Position numbers and translations under genes: made by a program. Below the pieces are notes generated by a model that was not told where the DNA came from, searched no databases, and was given only the letters and a program-made list of their open reading frames with translations. 64,000 nucleotides of DNA from Brachypodium distachyon. Its lineage: Eukaryota; Streptophyta; Magnoliopsida; Poales; Poaceae. Of this stretch, positions 20,480 to 30,937 are shown one piece after another (position 1 is the first letter of the stretch; the number at the start of each line of letters is the position of its first letter). The DNA is taken from assembly GCF_000005505.3 (NCBI RefSeq), contig NC_016133.3, positions 24,206,555-24,270,554 on the forward strand, in the 5' to 3' direction.

Positions 20480-21660
20480 GATGGCATAAGTTTCACATAC
20501 ATGCTGGGTTTTTGTTTCGAGCTAACAAACTTTGTGTACCCGAGTCGTCCGTGCGTTTGTTATTGCTGCAGGAATCACATGCCGGCGGCTTGATGGGTCA
20601 TTTTGGACGTGAAAAAACTTTGCTTATGCTTAATGAGAATTTTTATTGGCCAAAGATGAGGCGTGATGTGGACAGGTTTGTCAAAAGGTGTATTACTTGT
20701 CATAAGGCCAAGTCCAAGCTGAAGCCTCACGGTTTGTATACCCCCTCTGCCTGCCCCTAGTGTTCCATGGGAAGATATTAGCATGGATTTTGTGTTGGGG
20801 TTGCCTAGGACCAGGAGAGAACATGATTCTATATTTGTGGTAGTGGATCGTTTTTCTAAGATGGCACATTTTATGTCTAGCCACAAGAGCGACGATGCAT
20901 CGCATATTGCTAATCTGTTTTTCAGGGACATCGTGAGATTACATGGAGTACCAAGGATGATTGTTTCTAATCGTGACGTGAAGTTCATGAGCTACTTTTG
21001 GAGGACGCTTTGGGGGAAGCTAGGAACGAAGTTGTTGTTCAGCACTACTTGTCATCCCCAAACCGATGGCCAAACGGAGGTGGTGAATCGCACACTTTCA
21101 ACGTTGCTGCGATCAATGATCAAGAAGAACCTGCGTGCATGGGAGGAGTGTTTGCCGCATGTGGAATTTGCATATAACAGGGCGGTACATTCAACAACGC
21201 AACTTTGTCCATTTGAGGTTGTATATGGTTTCAAACCCATTACGCCACTTGATTTGCTGCCACTTCCAAGTCAAGAGCGTGTGAATATGGAGGCGTCCAA
21301 GCGTGCTGATTTTGTTCAGAAGATACATGAGAAGACTAAAGAAGCAATAGAGAAAAAGGGCAAGTACAATGCTGCACGTGTCAATACAAAGTGAAAAGAA
21401 GTGCTTTTTCAGACCAGCGATCTGGTATGGGTTCATTTTCACAAGGACAGATTTCCTGAACAACGTAAGTCCAAGTTGCTGCCAAGAGGAGATGGACCAT
21501 ACAAGGTGCTTGCCAAGATCAATGATAATGCTTACAAGATAGATCTTCCAACCGATAAGTTTGGCATGAGTAATTCGTTCAACATTGATGATTTGGCGCC
21601 ATATGATGTAGAAGACCTTGGAGCGTCGAGGTCGACGCCTTTTGAAGAAGGGGAGGATGG
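20480..21660 (+). pseudogene. pol: Element C integrase, broken, catalytic Asp changed
   Basis: The H2C2 zinc-binding part shows HAGGLMGHFGREKTL and CITCHKAK (20512-20757). After a shift, the core reads [14 protein letters not shown], then IVSNRDVKF where active relatives have SDRD, so the second catalytic Asp is Asn here, and [10 protein letters not shown] holding the Glu. The core ends in a TGA at 21392-21394. The GPY/F module (LLPRGDGPYKVL, NDNAYKIDLP) lies at 21470-21560, followed by FNIDDLAPYD. No chromodomain is seen. Confidence 0.83.
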
Positions 21661-21795
21661 TGAGGGCATCCCTAGTCCTTTGTCATCTTTGCCTAATGAT
21701 GATCTTGCTGTTCAAGATAAACCAATGATTTACGCATTGGACCAATTACATGAGCACGTGCCAAGTTATTAGAACAATAGGTGAACTCACTCCTA
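21661..21795 (+). repeat. Right copy of the 135-bp repeat ending element C
   Basis: This is the start of the pol tail after the integrase, matching 11156-11291. It stops abruptly at ACTCACTCCTA; seven unrelated bases then lead into a B-like protease fragment. Confidence 0.88.
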
Positions 21796-21802
21796 CCAAC
21801 CG

Positions 21803-22093
21803 TTGAGGTGGTCGCACGTGCCGATCACTTTCAACTCGGACGATCATCTGATTCGTCCCTTGGGATCAGGGGTACTGCCCCTCGTGGTGTTATCATAAAC
21901 AACGTGACAGTGACCAAGGTTCTGGTGGACAACGGGCCGAGCCTTAACCTCCTATCCGCCAAGTTGGTGGAAAAGCTTCAGCTGCCTCTGGAGCAGATGA
22001 AGCCCACCGACCCGTTCAGGGGGATCAACCTCGGAGTGGTGCAGCCCATGGGGTGAATCACGCTCCCGGTGACTTTCGGGTCCCAAGAAGCGG
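21803..22093 (+). pseudogene. pol: Fragment of a B-like aspartic protease
   Basis: This is nearly identical to B at about 8737-9022, with the same VEVVARADH, NNVTVTKVLVDNGPSLNLLS and PTDPFRGINLGVVQPMG and a shared TGA after PMG. It is cut on the left by the end of C and on the right by an LTR piece of D at a short shared sequence (GCG then AGGTGG). It is probably the left remnant of a second B-like element (part of E). Confidence 0.8.
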
Positions 22094-22484
22094 AGGTGGC
22101 ACCCATGCACGCCACCAGCCCACTGGGGGGAGTTGCATGCCTCCCCGTTGGACACTTGTAGCTCATGCACCGTGGCACATGTGGCATCCCCTTATGTATA
22201 AAAGGAGGACCCATGCCGACGGTCAAGGGGTGCTAGGTTCTCTGTTGGTTAGTTGGTCAGTTGGACAGTCGTTCAGTTCCACAAGTCCCCTTCGCTGGCT
22301 CGTTAGATCGAGGATCAGTTGGTTCCAGTAGACAGCCAACACAGAGCAGTAAGGAGTACTTAGACATTGAGAGGAAGCCCGGGAACTTCCCCGGCAACTT
22401 GTAAAGATTTGATCCGTAATCAATATCAGCTCAGACAGGCAAGACGTATACACCTCCGGGTGGCCCGAACCTGGGTAAAAAATG
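22094..22484 (+). repeat. Partial 5' LTR of element D
   Basis: It starts in mid-U3 at AGGTGGCACCC, has the TATA box TATAAAAG at 22197-22204, and runs through CTCCGGGTGGCCCGAACCTGGGTAAAA, a block found near the R/U5 part of every LTR here. The last part of U5, the PBS and the first part of gag are deleted, so gag follows almost directly. Confidence 0.82.
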
Positions 22485-22485
22485 T

Positions 22486-23990
22486 CGGGCGAGCACGCAC
22501 GCCGTCGCCCGGCCCAACCAATGGGTTGAGTCGCGGCCCGAGGACACCCCGCGACAGCGGCACCAAGAGCACGCCACGTCACGGGCAACCCCTGGGGGTT
22601 CGCACCCTGCACACCCGGAGGCGTTCGGGGCCAGGGCAGGAAGCAGCCGTTTAGGAAACCGGCTGCCCCCCGTGCGAACCCCGGCTGAAGCCATCATCGC
22701 CGCGCGCGGCATGGTGCGATACGAGCCGCAGCAGGGCACGCTGGCGCACGAGACGTGGGGCGAGGAGTTGGAAGCGCTTCTCGCCCTGGCCGCCCAGCAG
22801 CCGCAAGGCGAGGGCGTCCCGATAGGCTCCGGCCACGGGCAGAACCTGGCGCACGGAGACGCGCCACCCGCCTCACGACAGGGGGAGAACCCTCCCCCTC
22901 CTCAGCGAGGCCAAGCAGACGGGGGCCCGGAGGGATCCTCGAACTCATCTCCCACCGTTCCGGGGGGCAATGCACGTGGCATCTTGAATGCCCGCCAGTA
23001 GGAGGACCTGCGCAAGCGCTTGGAGCGCCGGCGCAGGCGCGAGGTGGAGCGCCAGGGCCCTCATGAGCAGGAAGACGCTCCCATGGGCCCCGAGGACTGC
23101 TGCACCGCGTTCACGCGCGAGCTACGCCGGGTGACGTGGCCCCGTAAGTTCCGAGCGCCTGCGCTCGGTACGTACGACGGGACCGCTAACCCCAAAGATT
23201 TTCTCCTGACCTACACGTTGGGCATGCATGCCATCGACGCCGACGACAAGGTCAGGGGGAACTGGTTCTCGATGGTCCTGAAGGGATCAGCGCGAACCTC
23301 GTTGCTCAACCTGCCCGCCAGGTCCGTCGCCATTTGGCCAAACCTGCGTGAGCAGTTCGTGAGCGCGTTCCAGGGCGGCTATAAGCGCCCGGGAACCATG
23401 GCGGAGCTGCACACTATCGTCCAAAAACTGGGAGACACGCTGCGGGCCTTCGTTAACCGCTTCTCCAACCTCTCCTATTCCATCCCGGAGGCGGAGGCGG
23501 CCGCCATTATCAACACCTCCGCCATCAACGTCCGCGATCCTAAGATGCGCGAGAAGCTGAGCATGCATCGGATCCGGATGACGCAGGACTTGTACGCCTT
23601 GGCGCACAAGTGTGCCACGGCCGAGGAAGGGCGCCTAGCACCCGAGCTGGCAGCCCAGGCAGGGCTCGCAGAAGAAGGGTTCCCACAAGCGCAGCGGGAA
23701 GCAAGTCCTCACTGCGGACTCGGGGGCTCCTGCTGCGAGGCCCGCGAAGAAGGGCGGGAAGCAGGGCGACGCGCCTCGCTGCCCCATCCACAGCAACTCC
23801 ACCCATGACCCCGTCCACAGCGGCGGGAGCAGCGCCACGAGGAGCGCCACGCCGCCGGCGCCTGCTTCAATTGTGGCGACATCGGACATCTCTCCCGAGA
23901 TTGCCCGAATGACCCCAGAGCGGGTCCGAGGCTGGCCGGCAGGGGTGAACCCCAAGGGGGGCGCGGCCAACCCCTCGCTGGGTGGGAACG
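22486..23990 (+). pseudogene. gag: Element D Gag, broken
   Basis: The N-terminus with MPPK is deleted. The frame is open through TPAEAIIAARGMVRYEPQQG, stops at TAG 22999-23001 (a former CAG in the QQEDL block), and reopens with FTRELRRVTWPRKFRAPAL, the capsid-like LLNLPARSVAIW and LREQFVSAFQGGYKRPG, and EAEAAAIIN. A shift near 23655 leaves the basic linker in another frame. The CCHC knuckle CFNCGDIGHLSRDC (about 23863-23904) is intact in sequence. Confidence 0.82.
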
Positions 23991-24129
23991 CCCTCCTCGG
24001 GGACACGACAGGGCGCACGCTGAGGAGCAGCGCGAGTCCGACTATACCGGCGGCGACGAACCGGGCTTCTAGGAGCCTCGTGGCGTCACCTGCATCCATG
24101 GGGGAGCTTACGCTCTCCCATCCCACGCC

Positions 24130-24936
24130 GCGGTGAAGCGCCTCACCCGCGACGTGTGCGCGCTGTTGCCGGATGCGGAGCCGCAGCAACCACTTAGGTG
24201 GTCGCATGTGCCGATCACCTTCAGCGCCGACGATCACCCAGCGTGACAGTTGGGTTCCGGGGTAATACCCTTCGTCGTCTCGCCGATCATTAGCAATATG
24301 ACGGTGACCAAGGTGCTGGTGGACAACGGAGCGGGGCTTAACCTGCTGTCCACCAGGCTGGTGGAAAAGCTCCAGCTGCCGATGGAGCAGCTGAAGCCCA
24401 CCGAACCGTTCCGAGGGGTGAACCCCGGGATCGTGCGCCCGCTGGGATGCATCACGCTGCCGGTCACCTTCGAGTCCCGGGAAGCGTTCAGGACCGAGCA
24501 CATAGTGTTCGACGTGGCGCATACCCCGTTGCCCTACAACGGGATCCTTGGTCGGCCAGCGCTGATCAAGTTCATGGCGGCCACACATTGCACCTATGGC
24601 GTGATGAAGATGCCGTCCGTCTATGGGGTCCTCTCCATCAGGTGCGACCTAAAAGACGCGGCTTGGTGCGTTGGCGAGGTCGTCCGGGCCGCTGCTGCAG
24701 CTGATGCTGGTGACGAGGATGTTGTCGAGGACGACGGCTTGCTGGGTGATGCCCCGGCAACGAAGAAGGCCCGCGCCACCCCGCAAGGGCTTGCCGGGGG
24801 AGGCGCAGGCTCGAGCTCACGCCCCGGCAAGGGGCAGGGGCTCCAGGAGGAGGCCGCAAAAGTGAAGAAGTTGCCCCTCCAAGCTGGCGACGAGGAGCGC
24901 ACCGTTACCGTCGGTGCGAACCTGACCGCCGAATAG
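24130..24936 (+). pseudogene. pol: Element D aspartic protease with amber stop at its end
   Basis: The lead-in (AVKRLTRDVCALLPDAE, RWSHVPITF) has a TGA near 24244, then the catalytic part is open from 24250: VTKVLVDNGAGLNLLSTRL, PTEPFRGVNPGIVRPLG, FRTEHIVFDVAHTPLPYNG, LGRPALIKFMAATH, YGVLSIRCDLKDAAW. An acidic/alanine linker and a lysine-rich piece (EEAAKVKKLPLQAGDEERT) lead to GANLTAE and the stop TAG (24934-24936). The next codons, ESALVTF, continue in the same frame into RT. F has the same TAG at the same codon, while A has AAG. Confidence 0.83.
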
Positions 24937-25740
24937 GAAAGCGCCCTCGTCACCTTCCTCCGGGATAACGCCGACGTGTTCGCCTGGCAACCGTCGGACC
25001 TTCCCGGAGTCCCCAGGGAGGTGATTCAGCATCGGTTCGCGGTGCGCCCGGATGCGCACCCCGATAAGCAGAAGATCCGGCGGCAAGCACAAGAGCGGAA
25101 AGATTTCATCAAGCAAGAGGTGGGCAAGCTTAGGGCTGCCGGGGCAATCAGGGAAGTTTTGTACCCCACTTGGCTGGCTAACCCTGTAGTAGTGCCTAAA
25201 GCAGGGAATAAGCTTCGCATGTGCGTAGATTTTATCGATCTTAATCGTGCATGCCGCAATGATCCCTTCCCTATACCCCGTATCGACCAGATAGTTGATT
25301 CTACCGCTGGTTGTGATTTGCTGAGTTTTCTGGATGCTTTCTCCGGCTACCATCAAATCAAGATGGCCATCGAGGATGAGGAAAGGACAGCGTTTATCAC
25401 CCCGGTTGGCTGCTATTGCTATACATGCATGCCTTTCGGGTTGAAGAACGCGGGCTCCACATTCCAGCGCGCCCTGCGCAAATGTTTGGGGCCCCAGCTA
25501 GGCCGCAACGCGGAGGCCTACATGGATGACATCGTCATCAAATCAAAGCATGGGGACTCGCTGGTTGATGACCTGCGGGAGACGTTCGACAACCTCCGCA
25601 GGATCAAGCTCAAGCTGAACCCCGATAAGTGCACCTTCGGTGTCAACTCCGGGCAGCTTCTGGGTTTCTTGGTTTCACACCGGGGGATATAGGCCAACCC
25701 AACCAAGATAGAAGCCACCGAGAAGATGGAGGCCCCCCGC
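24937..25740 (+). pseudogene. pol: Element D reverse transcriptase
   Basis: It is open from the amber stop to a TAG at 25690-25692. The motifs run in order: [84 protein letters not shown] (catalytic YMDD) and KLKLNPDKCTFGVNSGQLLGF. This is the best-preserved RT in the window. The stop at 25690 falls in the connection to RNase H, and the following 50 bp contain an extra 15-21-bp partial duplication (ATAGAAGCCACCGAGAAGATGG). Confidence 0.85.
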
Positions 25741-26830
25741 AAGGTGAAAAGATGTCCAGCGCATCAACGACTGTGTTGCCGCGCTGGGACGTTTCATCTC
25801 CAGGCTGGGCGAGCGTGCCTTGCCTTTCTTCAGGGTGATGAAGAAGAAGGGCCGAGTCGACTGGACCCCCGAGGCCGAGGCGGCGTTCCAGGAACTCAAG
25901 CAGTACCTGAGGTCGCCACCCATCCTCGTCGCCCCCAAGCTGGGCGAGCCGCTGCTACTCTACCTAGCGGCGACTGACCAGGTGGTCAGCTCGGTGCTGG
26001 TTGCCGAGAGGGAGGAGGAGGTCCCAGGGACTGGGGCTGCGGGGCAGGGGGCTGAGCGGCCTCCGGCAACCGCCTCAGACCCGAGGACCGTCCCCAAGCC
26101 GGCAACCTCGGCATCGCGGAAGCGGTTGGTGCAGCACCCGGTGTACTTCGTGAGTACGGTGCTGCGCGACATGCGGACAAGGTACCCGCAAGTACAGAAG
26201 CTTCTTCTGGGGATTCTCCTTGCGTCCCGCAAGTTGCGCCACTACTTCCAGGCGCACCGCGTCACGGTGGTGTCCGGGAGGGTGGCCGAATGGAGGATGG
26301 AGCTGTCGGAGTTCGACCTCCACTTCGCCAACTCCAAAAGCATTAAGAGCACGGCCCTGGCAGACTTCGTCGCGGAATGGACATCCACGGGCGTAGAAGA
26401 AAGTGAGCCGGAGACCAGCCTTCCCGGCAAGCTGGATGAGGACCACTGGGTCCTCTACTTCGACGGTGCGTTCAGTCTTCAGGGAGCGGGGGCCGGGGTC
26501 GTCATCGAGTCACCAACAGGGGACCAGTTGAGGTTCGCTATTCAACTCGACTTCGCTAACTCCACCAACAACACAGTGGAGTACGTGGGCCTGCTTGCCG
26601 GGTTGCGGGCAGCGGTCGCCCTCGACATTAAGCGCCTGGTTGTTCGCGGCGATTCCCAGCTCGTGATCAACCAGGTGAACAAGGACTACGATTGCTCTCA
26701 AATGGCGCCGTACGTGGAGGAGGTCCTGCAAGCTGAAACGAAAGTTCAAAGGTTTGTGCTTCGAGCACGTCAAGCGGAAGGATAACTTCGCTGCTGACGA
26801 GCTGGCCAAGATGGCAGCAGAGCGCCGGAA
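25741..26830 (+). pseudogene. pol: Element D RNase H and second (Tat-type) RNase H
   Basis: The first domain is open from 25820: [70 protein letters not shown]. The linker [27 protein letters not shown] leads to the second RNase H, with acidic residues in [15 protein letters not shown] and [12 protein letters not shown] frameshift near 26725 precedes the last block ([18 protein letters not shown]), which holds the fourth. Two RNase H domains in tandem are diagnostic of the Tat branch. Relative to B and F, a short piece around the [12 protein letters not shown] block is missing after VVSG. Confidence 0.83.
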
Positions 26831-28223
26831 GCCTCCGGCGGGGGTGTTCTGTAAGAAGCAAGTGGCTCCTTCAGTCGCCCCCTAGCCGGCTGCCGGGGAC
26901 GCCCCTTCGGCAACCAAAGGAACCCCTGCAGCAGCGGGGGTCCATGCCGCTGATATGGCGGCATGCGTTAGCAGGGAGATTCCCCCCTGGGCGGAAGAAA
27001 TCGCCTGCTATTTGAAAGGGGAGGCTCTCCCGGAAGATAATGTCGCCGCGGAGCGTGTAGCGCGGTAGGCAAAGATGTACACTGTGGTAGATGGTAGCAT
27101 CTACCGCAGGCGTGCGGACGGTATCAAACTCATCTGCGTGCCATAGGATAAAGGGTGCGCACTGTTGCAAGACATACATCGAGGCACATGTCCACACCAT
27201 GTGGCCTCCTGGGCTCTAGCCGGCAAGGCATTTTGGCATGGCTTCTACTGGCCCACGGCCCTGGCCGGTGCGGAGCGACTTGTGAAGACGTGCGAGGCTT
27301 GCCAGTTGCACGCAAAGAAGAGCAACCAACTGGCACAGGCCCTGCATGTCATCCCGTCCTCATGGCCATTCGCGGTCTGGGGGCTGGACATCGTCGGCAA
27401 GCTACGAAGGGCGGTTGGCGGTTACGAATACTTGTTTGTGGCCATCGACAAGTTCTCCAAATGGGTGGAGGTGGAACCAGTGTGGAAGGTGACCGCCCAG
27501 GCGGCCATCAAGTTCTTCAAGGGCATTGTGTGCCGGTTTGGTGTTCCTAACAGCATCATCACTGACAACGGCACGCAATTCACGAGCATGGCGTTTCAAG
27601 CCTACTGCGAAGACATGGGCACTAAGCTGCGCTTCGCGTCCGTTGCTCACCCGAGGAGTAACGGACAGGCGGAGCGAGCCAACGCAAAGGTGCTGCGGGG
27701 GCTCAAGACGAGAACCTTTGACAAGCTCAAAGGTCACGGGAAGCACTGGATCGAAGAACTCCAGCCCGTGCTATGGTCCATCTGGACCACACCTAGTCGG
27801 GCAACGGGCGAAACTCCTTTCGCCCTTGTCTACGGGGCAGAAGCGGTGCTGCCCCTCGACCTCAAGTACGGATCTCCCCGAGTACGCGCGTACGACGACA
27901 CCAGCCATCACGAGCAAAGGGTCGACGATCTAAACTTCATCGAAGAACTTCGATGCCGGGCTGCTGTGCGAGCCGCGCGCTACCAGCAGGGACTCCGTCG
28001 TTATCACGACAGACGAGTCCGTCCTCGGGGGCTCGAGAACGGAGACCTTGTCTTGCGCCAGATATAAGGAACGAAGGCCGGGAACAAGTTGACTCCGAAA
28101 TGCGAGGGCCCCTTCCGGGTAGTACAGGTGACCAGGCCGGGGGCTGTCCGCCTGGAAACCGAAGATGGCTTGCCGGTGCCCAATAGCTGGAATATTGAGC
28201 ACTTGCACAAGTTCTACCCGTGA
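26831..28223 (+). pseudogene. pol: Element D integrase, catalytic residues intact
   Basis: The lead-in has stops (near 26883, 27067 and 27144). From 27165 a 300-codon frame carries the zinc-binding HRGTCPHH and CEACQLHAKK, then the core with FVAIDKFSKWVE (Asp), SIITDNGTQF (Asp) and SNGQAERANAKV (Glu), all catalytic positions kept. WTTPSRATGETPFALVYGAEAVLP and the C-terminal RRVRPRGLENGDLVLRQI follow. A TAA (CAA in F) at 28065-28067 breaks it before the last module (NSWNIEHLHKFYP), whose natural stop is TGA at 28221-28223. Confidence 0.86.
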
Positions 28224-28493
28224 AGCGGCGGAGCCCGACCCTCAGGTGATGCCTCCGATGCATACCTCTCGAACTAGTGTAACCGGGCAGCCCCCGTGTG
28301 TAAACCGCTAGTTAATCATGAACAAAGACAAGTGTTTCGCCCTTGAGCTTTGGGTTTGCCTTGTTTATTCGCGTGTTTTTTCTTCTGTTTACCGCTTTAA
28401 GTGCACAAAGGTGTCTTTCCATACTTGGTTGTGAGCAGGGGGCTGTTGTGACCTCGAAATGTAAACCCGTTGCCGGATCGTTCCGACACGGGT

Positions 28494-28649
28494 CATGCCG
28501 TTGGCGGGCTTCCCGCAACGTGCATCACTGGACATGCCGTTGGCGGGCTTCCCGCAGGGTGCATCACTGGACATGCCGTTGGCGGGCTTCCCGCAGCGTG
28601 CATCACTGGACGCGCAGTTGCCGGGCCTCCCACAGCTTGCACCGCGCAA
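28494..28649 (+). repeat. 39-bp minisatellite in the 3' region of D
   Basis: Three almost identical 39-bp units start CATGCCGTTGGCGGGCTTCC (28494, 28533, 28572), followed by a diverged fourth (28611-28649). F has a single diverged unit at about 60363, so the array expanded in D. Confidence 0.92.
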
Positions 28650-29072
28650 TCGCTGCGCCTGGGAAAGGAAATGCTCGCATCCAAGTTTAGCATCGGCCCC
28701 TTTGTGCCCGGGGACAGGGAAGCAGGAGGGATTTGGCTGTGTTGCTTATTCTCTCTTATCTTCAAGTTTCAAATTTTTTTGCAGCACCTCGGGCCTGGTA
28801 AGAGTCTAACCTGCAGGAAAGGGTGAAATCTTGTACACTGTGGTGCCCGTGAGCTGCCCACGGGTCGAACCATACCCCAGTGCCTCGTGGTGCGGGAGGA
28901 CCGCAACACAAGGGGCTCACCGCACTCCGAGGCTTCTGAGTTGACAGGTTGCCGCCACGTGTGCCGCGGGTGCCTGGTAAACATGGCGGCAGAAACTGCG
29001 CCGTGTTCGAAGGAAGGGCGCCACGATGCTGCGCGGGTCCGTCACGCGCGGTGGCAAACCCCCCTCCTGTGC

Positions 29073-29082
29073 CTATAAAAGG
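29073..29082 (+). promoter_or_regulatory. Internal TATA-like site in 3' region of D
   Basis: CTATAAAAGG, preceded by CCTCCTGTGC and followed by a GC-rich tract. The same ten bases stand at the same place in F (60826-60835), each followed by a CCATGGA(G/A) start-like context. Function unknown. Confidence 0.4.
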
Positions 29083-30128
29083 CATGCCCCAACCATGGAA
29101 CGGCTCAGAGCGAAGCTGGGTTTGGGGCTGTTAAGGCAGGTGGTGCAACGGAGGCGCGGAGGTGGTGCTTCCCGCCGGCGCCTAGCGGGGGCGGGTGCGC
29201 CACCATCGTGCCCCTGCTGCATCACCCCATCGAGCCCGCCCCAAGGGATGCCAAAGAGGCACGATGGTAGTGCATGCCATCGGCATCCTGCGCCGACGGG
29301 TGCACTGCCGTTGTGCCCCTGCCGTGCTCCTCAAGTGGGCGGCTCCTGGGCGAGGGTTGCCGCAGAGGCACTGTGTTGGTGCATCCCTTGTCGCCCCCCT
29401 CCATAGGACACCTCCGCAAGGAGCAGGGGCTGCCGCGGAGACTCTATGGTAGGGCATGCCCTCCGTGCCTTGTGCCGACGGGTGCACTATCATAGAGACC
29501 CGGCCGCATTCCCTTTGAGAGAGCCTTTTCGGGCGTGGGTCGTTGCGACGACGCTGTGATGGCGCCGGTGTCGGCACTCGTCGCCCGTTCCGGCCCATCA
29601 CCGCGTCCCTGCCACGGCCCTCGAGCAGTTTTGCTCCTAGGCAACAAGGGCTGTCACACCCCTTGGGACGAGTTCCCCAGAAAAAACCAGGTTTCCCCAG
29701 TTGCGGGGGCTGTCGCCGGGAGGCTATAACTTCCTCGCCACCCGTGCCCGCTGTTCGGGGTGGGGCGCAGCTGGCGGCGAGGATGTTATAGCCGTCTTGC
29801 GGCTGTTCCCGGGGCGGAGTTCTCCTAGGCCAAGGTTCCTCCCTGAAGGCCAGGGTTCCTTCCTAAACGCCAGGGTCCGTCCCTGAAGGCGAGGATTGCC
29901 GCATGAGCGTGGTGGTAGCATCGTCGGCGGCGGTTGCCGCTGGCGGCGATCCTGCCCCCGCGCTCCTGCCGCATCCCTCAGAGATCGTTTCCCTTGAACA
30001 GGTACCCAAGGTGTTTTCCTACCAAGGCAATGCCCCGTCTACACTCTACTTCCGAGCGTCGCGAGGCATTGGACCAAACGGAAAAGCTAAGTGTCTGAAC
30101 ATGAACGCTAAATTCGCTAAGAGCTGAA

Positions 30129-30800
30129 CGAAATTGAGCATTGTCTCGCTGGGTGCGACCCCGGGTCCCGCGCGTAGCCGGAGTGTAAAAAGGGACGCTT
30201 GCGGGGGGAGTGCGCTCCCCGTGTGGCTTCGCGGATCCGTCCCGGAGGGGCACGGCTTGGAGTAGTTACCCCGCAAGTGGAGTGGCTCCCCGCTACCGCT
30301 TGGCCCCAGGTCGGCACCTCGGGTCCGTCCCGGGTCCCTGGTCTGGTCAAGGGTGAGGCGCGCGCGAGTCCCCCACAACACAAGGCAAAATACGCAAAGG
30401 CTAAAAGGGGCCACCCCGCCAGACAGCATCAGGAACAACGAACTTGTCAAAAAGTTTACTCAACAAAGAGTTAACGCTGCTTCGCCAAGTGTGGTCTCGG
30501 AACCTGCGCGTGGCCGGGGTGTGAGGAGGACGCTTGCGGGGGGAGTGCGCTCCCCGTGTGGCTCCCGGGTCCGTCTCGGGAGGGCATGGCTTGGAGTAGT
30601 TACCCCGCAAGTGGAGTGGCTCGCCGCCTACCGCTTGGCCGCAGGTCGGCACCATGGGTCCATCCCGGATCCCTGGTCTGGTCAAGGGTGGGGCGTGCGA
30701 GTCCCCGGCAACACAAGGCGCAACACGCAAAGGCTAAGGGAACCACCCTGCGAGGCCGCCTCGGGAATAAGGGACAAAAATTGAGCAAATTCACAAGCTT
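30129..30800 (+). repeat. 335-bp tandem duplication in the 3' region of D
   Basis: The block with ACGCTTGCGGGGGGAGTGCG occurs at 30195 and again at 30530, and the flanking sequence (TAGTTACCCCGCAAGTGGAG, TCAAGGGTG, CACAAGGC, CGCAAAGGCTAA) is repeated at the same spacing. E (about 37970) and F (about 61395) have one copy each. Confidence 0.85.
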
Positions 30801-30937
30801 GATTGACTAAGTGCCGAATGATTACATGGACTAATCAAAAGGTGATTGTTCAAATGGCGCTAAGCGCCATACTTGCAGGGAAAGCAAACAAAAGAAGGTA
30901 CAGTGGAAGCAACGAGCGCGGTTGGGGGCTGCGGCAA

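Larger units (their letters stand above)
11156..21795 (+). mobile_element. Element C: rearranged Ty3/gypsy retrotransposon with one internal LTR
   Basis: The order on the plus strand is pol tail, LTR, primer binding site, leader, gag, protease, RT (split by a 3.3-kb insertion), RNase H, integrase, pol tail. It thus begins and ends inside the same short part of pol, and the only LTR is internal: a permuted order. The first 136 bp and the last 135 bp are copies of each other. The family differs from A/B/D/E/F: the protease has DGG, the PBS is TGGTATCAGA (initiator Met tRNA), and there is no second RNase H. Numerous stops show it is dead. Confidence 0.85.
28224..30930 (+). other. GC-rich 3' region of element D between pol and the antisense gene
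   Basis: No protein domain is recognised on the plus strand. The region holds a 39-bp minisatellite (28494-28649), an internal TATA-like site (29073), imperfect repeats of roughly 100-190 bp sharing GCCGACGGGTGCACT (about 29200-29500) and a 335-bp tandem duplication (30129-30800). F (60091-61839) and, in part, E (37207-38380) have the same order of blocks, so this is a property of the family. The ORFs present are low-complexity by-products of GC content. Confidence 0.75.

Noticed and set aside
28494..28649. Possible CRISPR-like array
   Set aside because: The 39-bp units are directly adjacent without spacers, in a plant retrotransposon.
28495..28826. Repeat protein with 13-residue units
   Set aside because: It is the translation of the 39-bp minisatellite; F lacks the array and has no matching frame.
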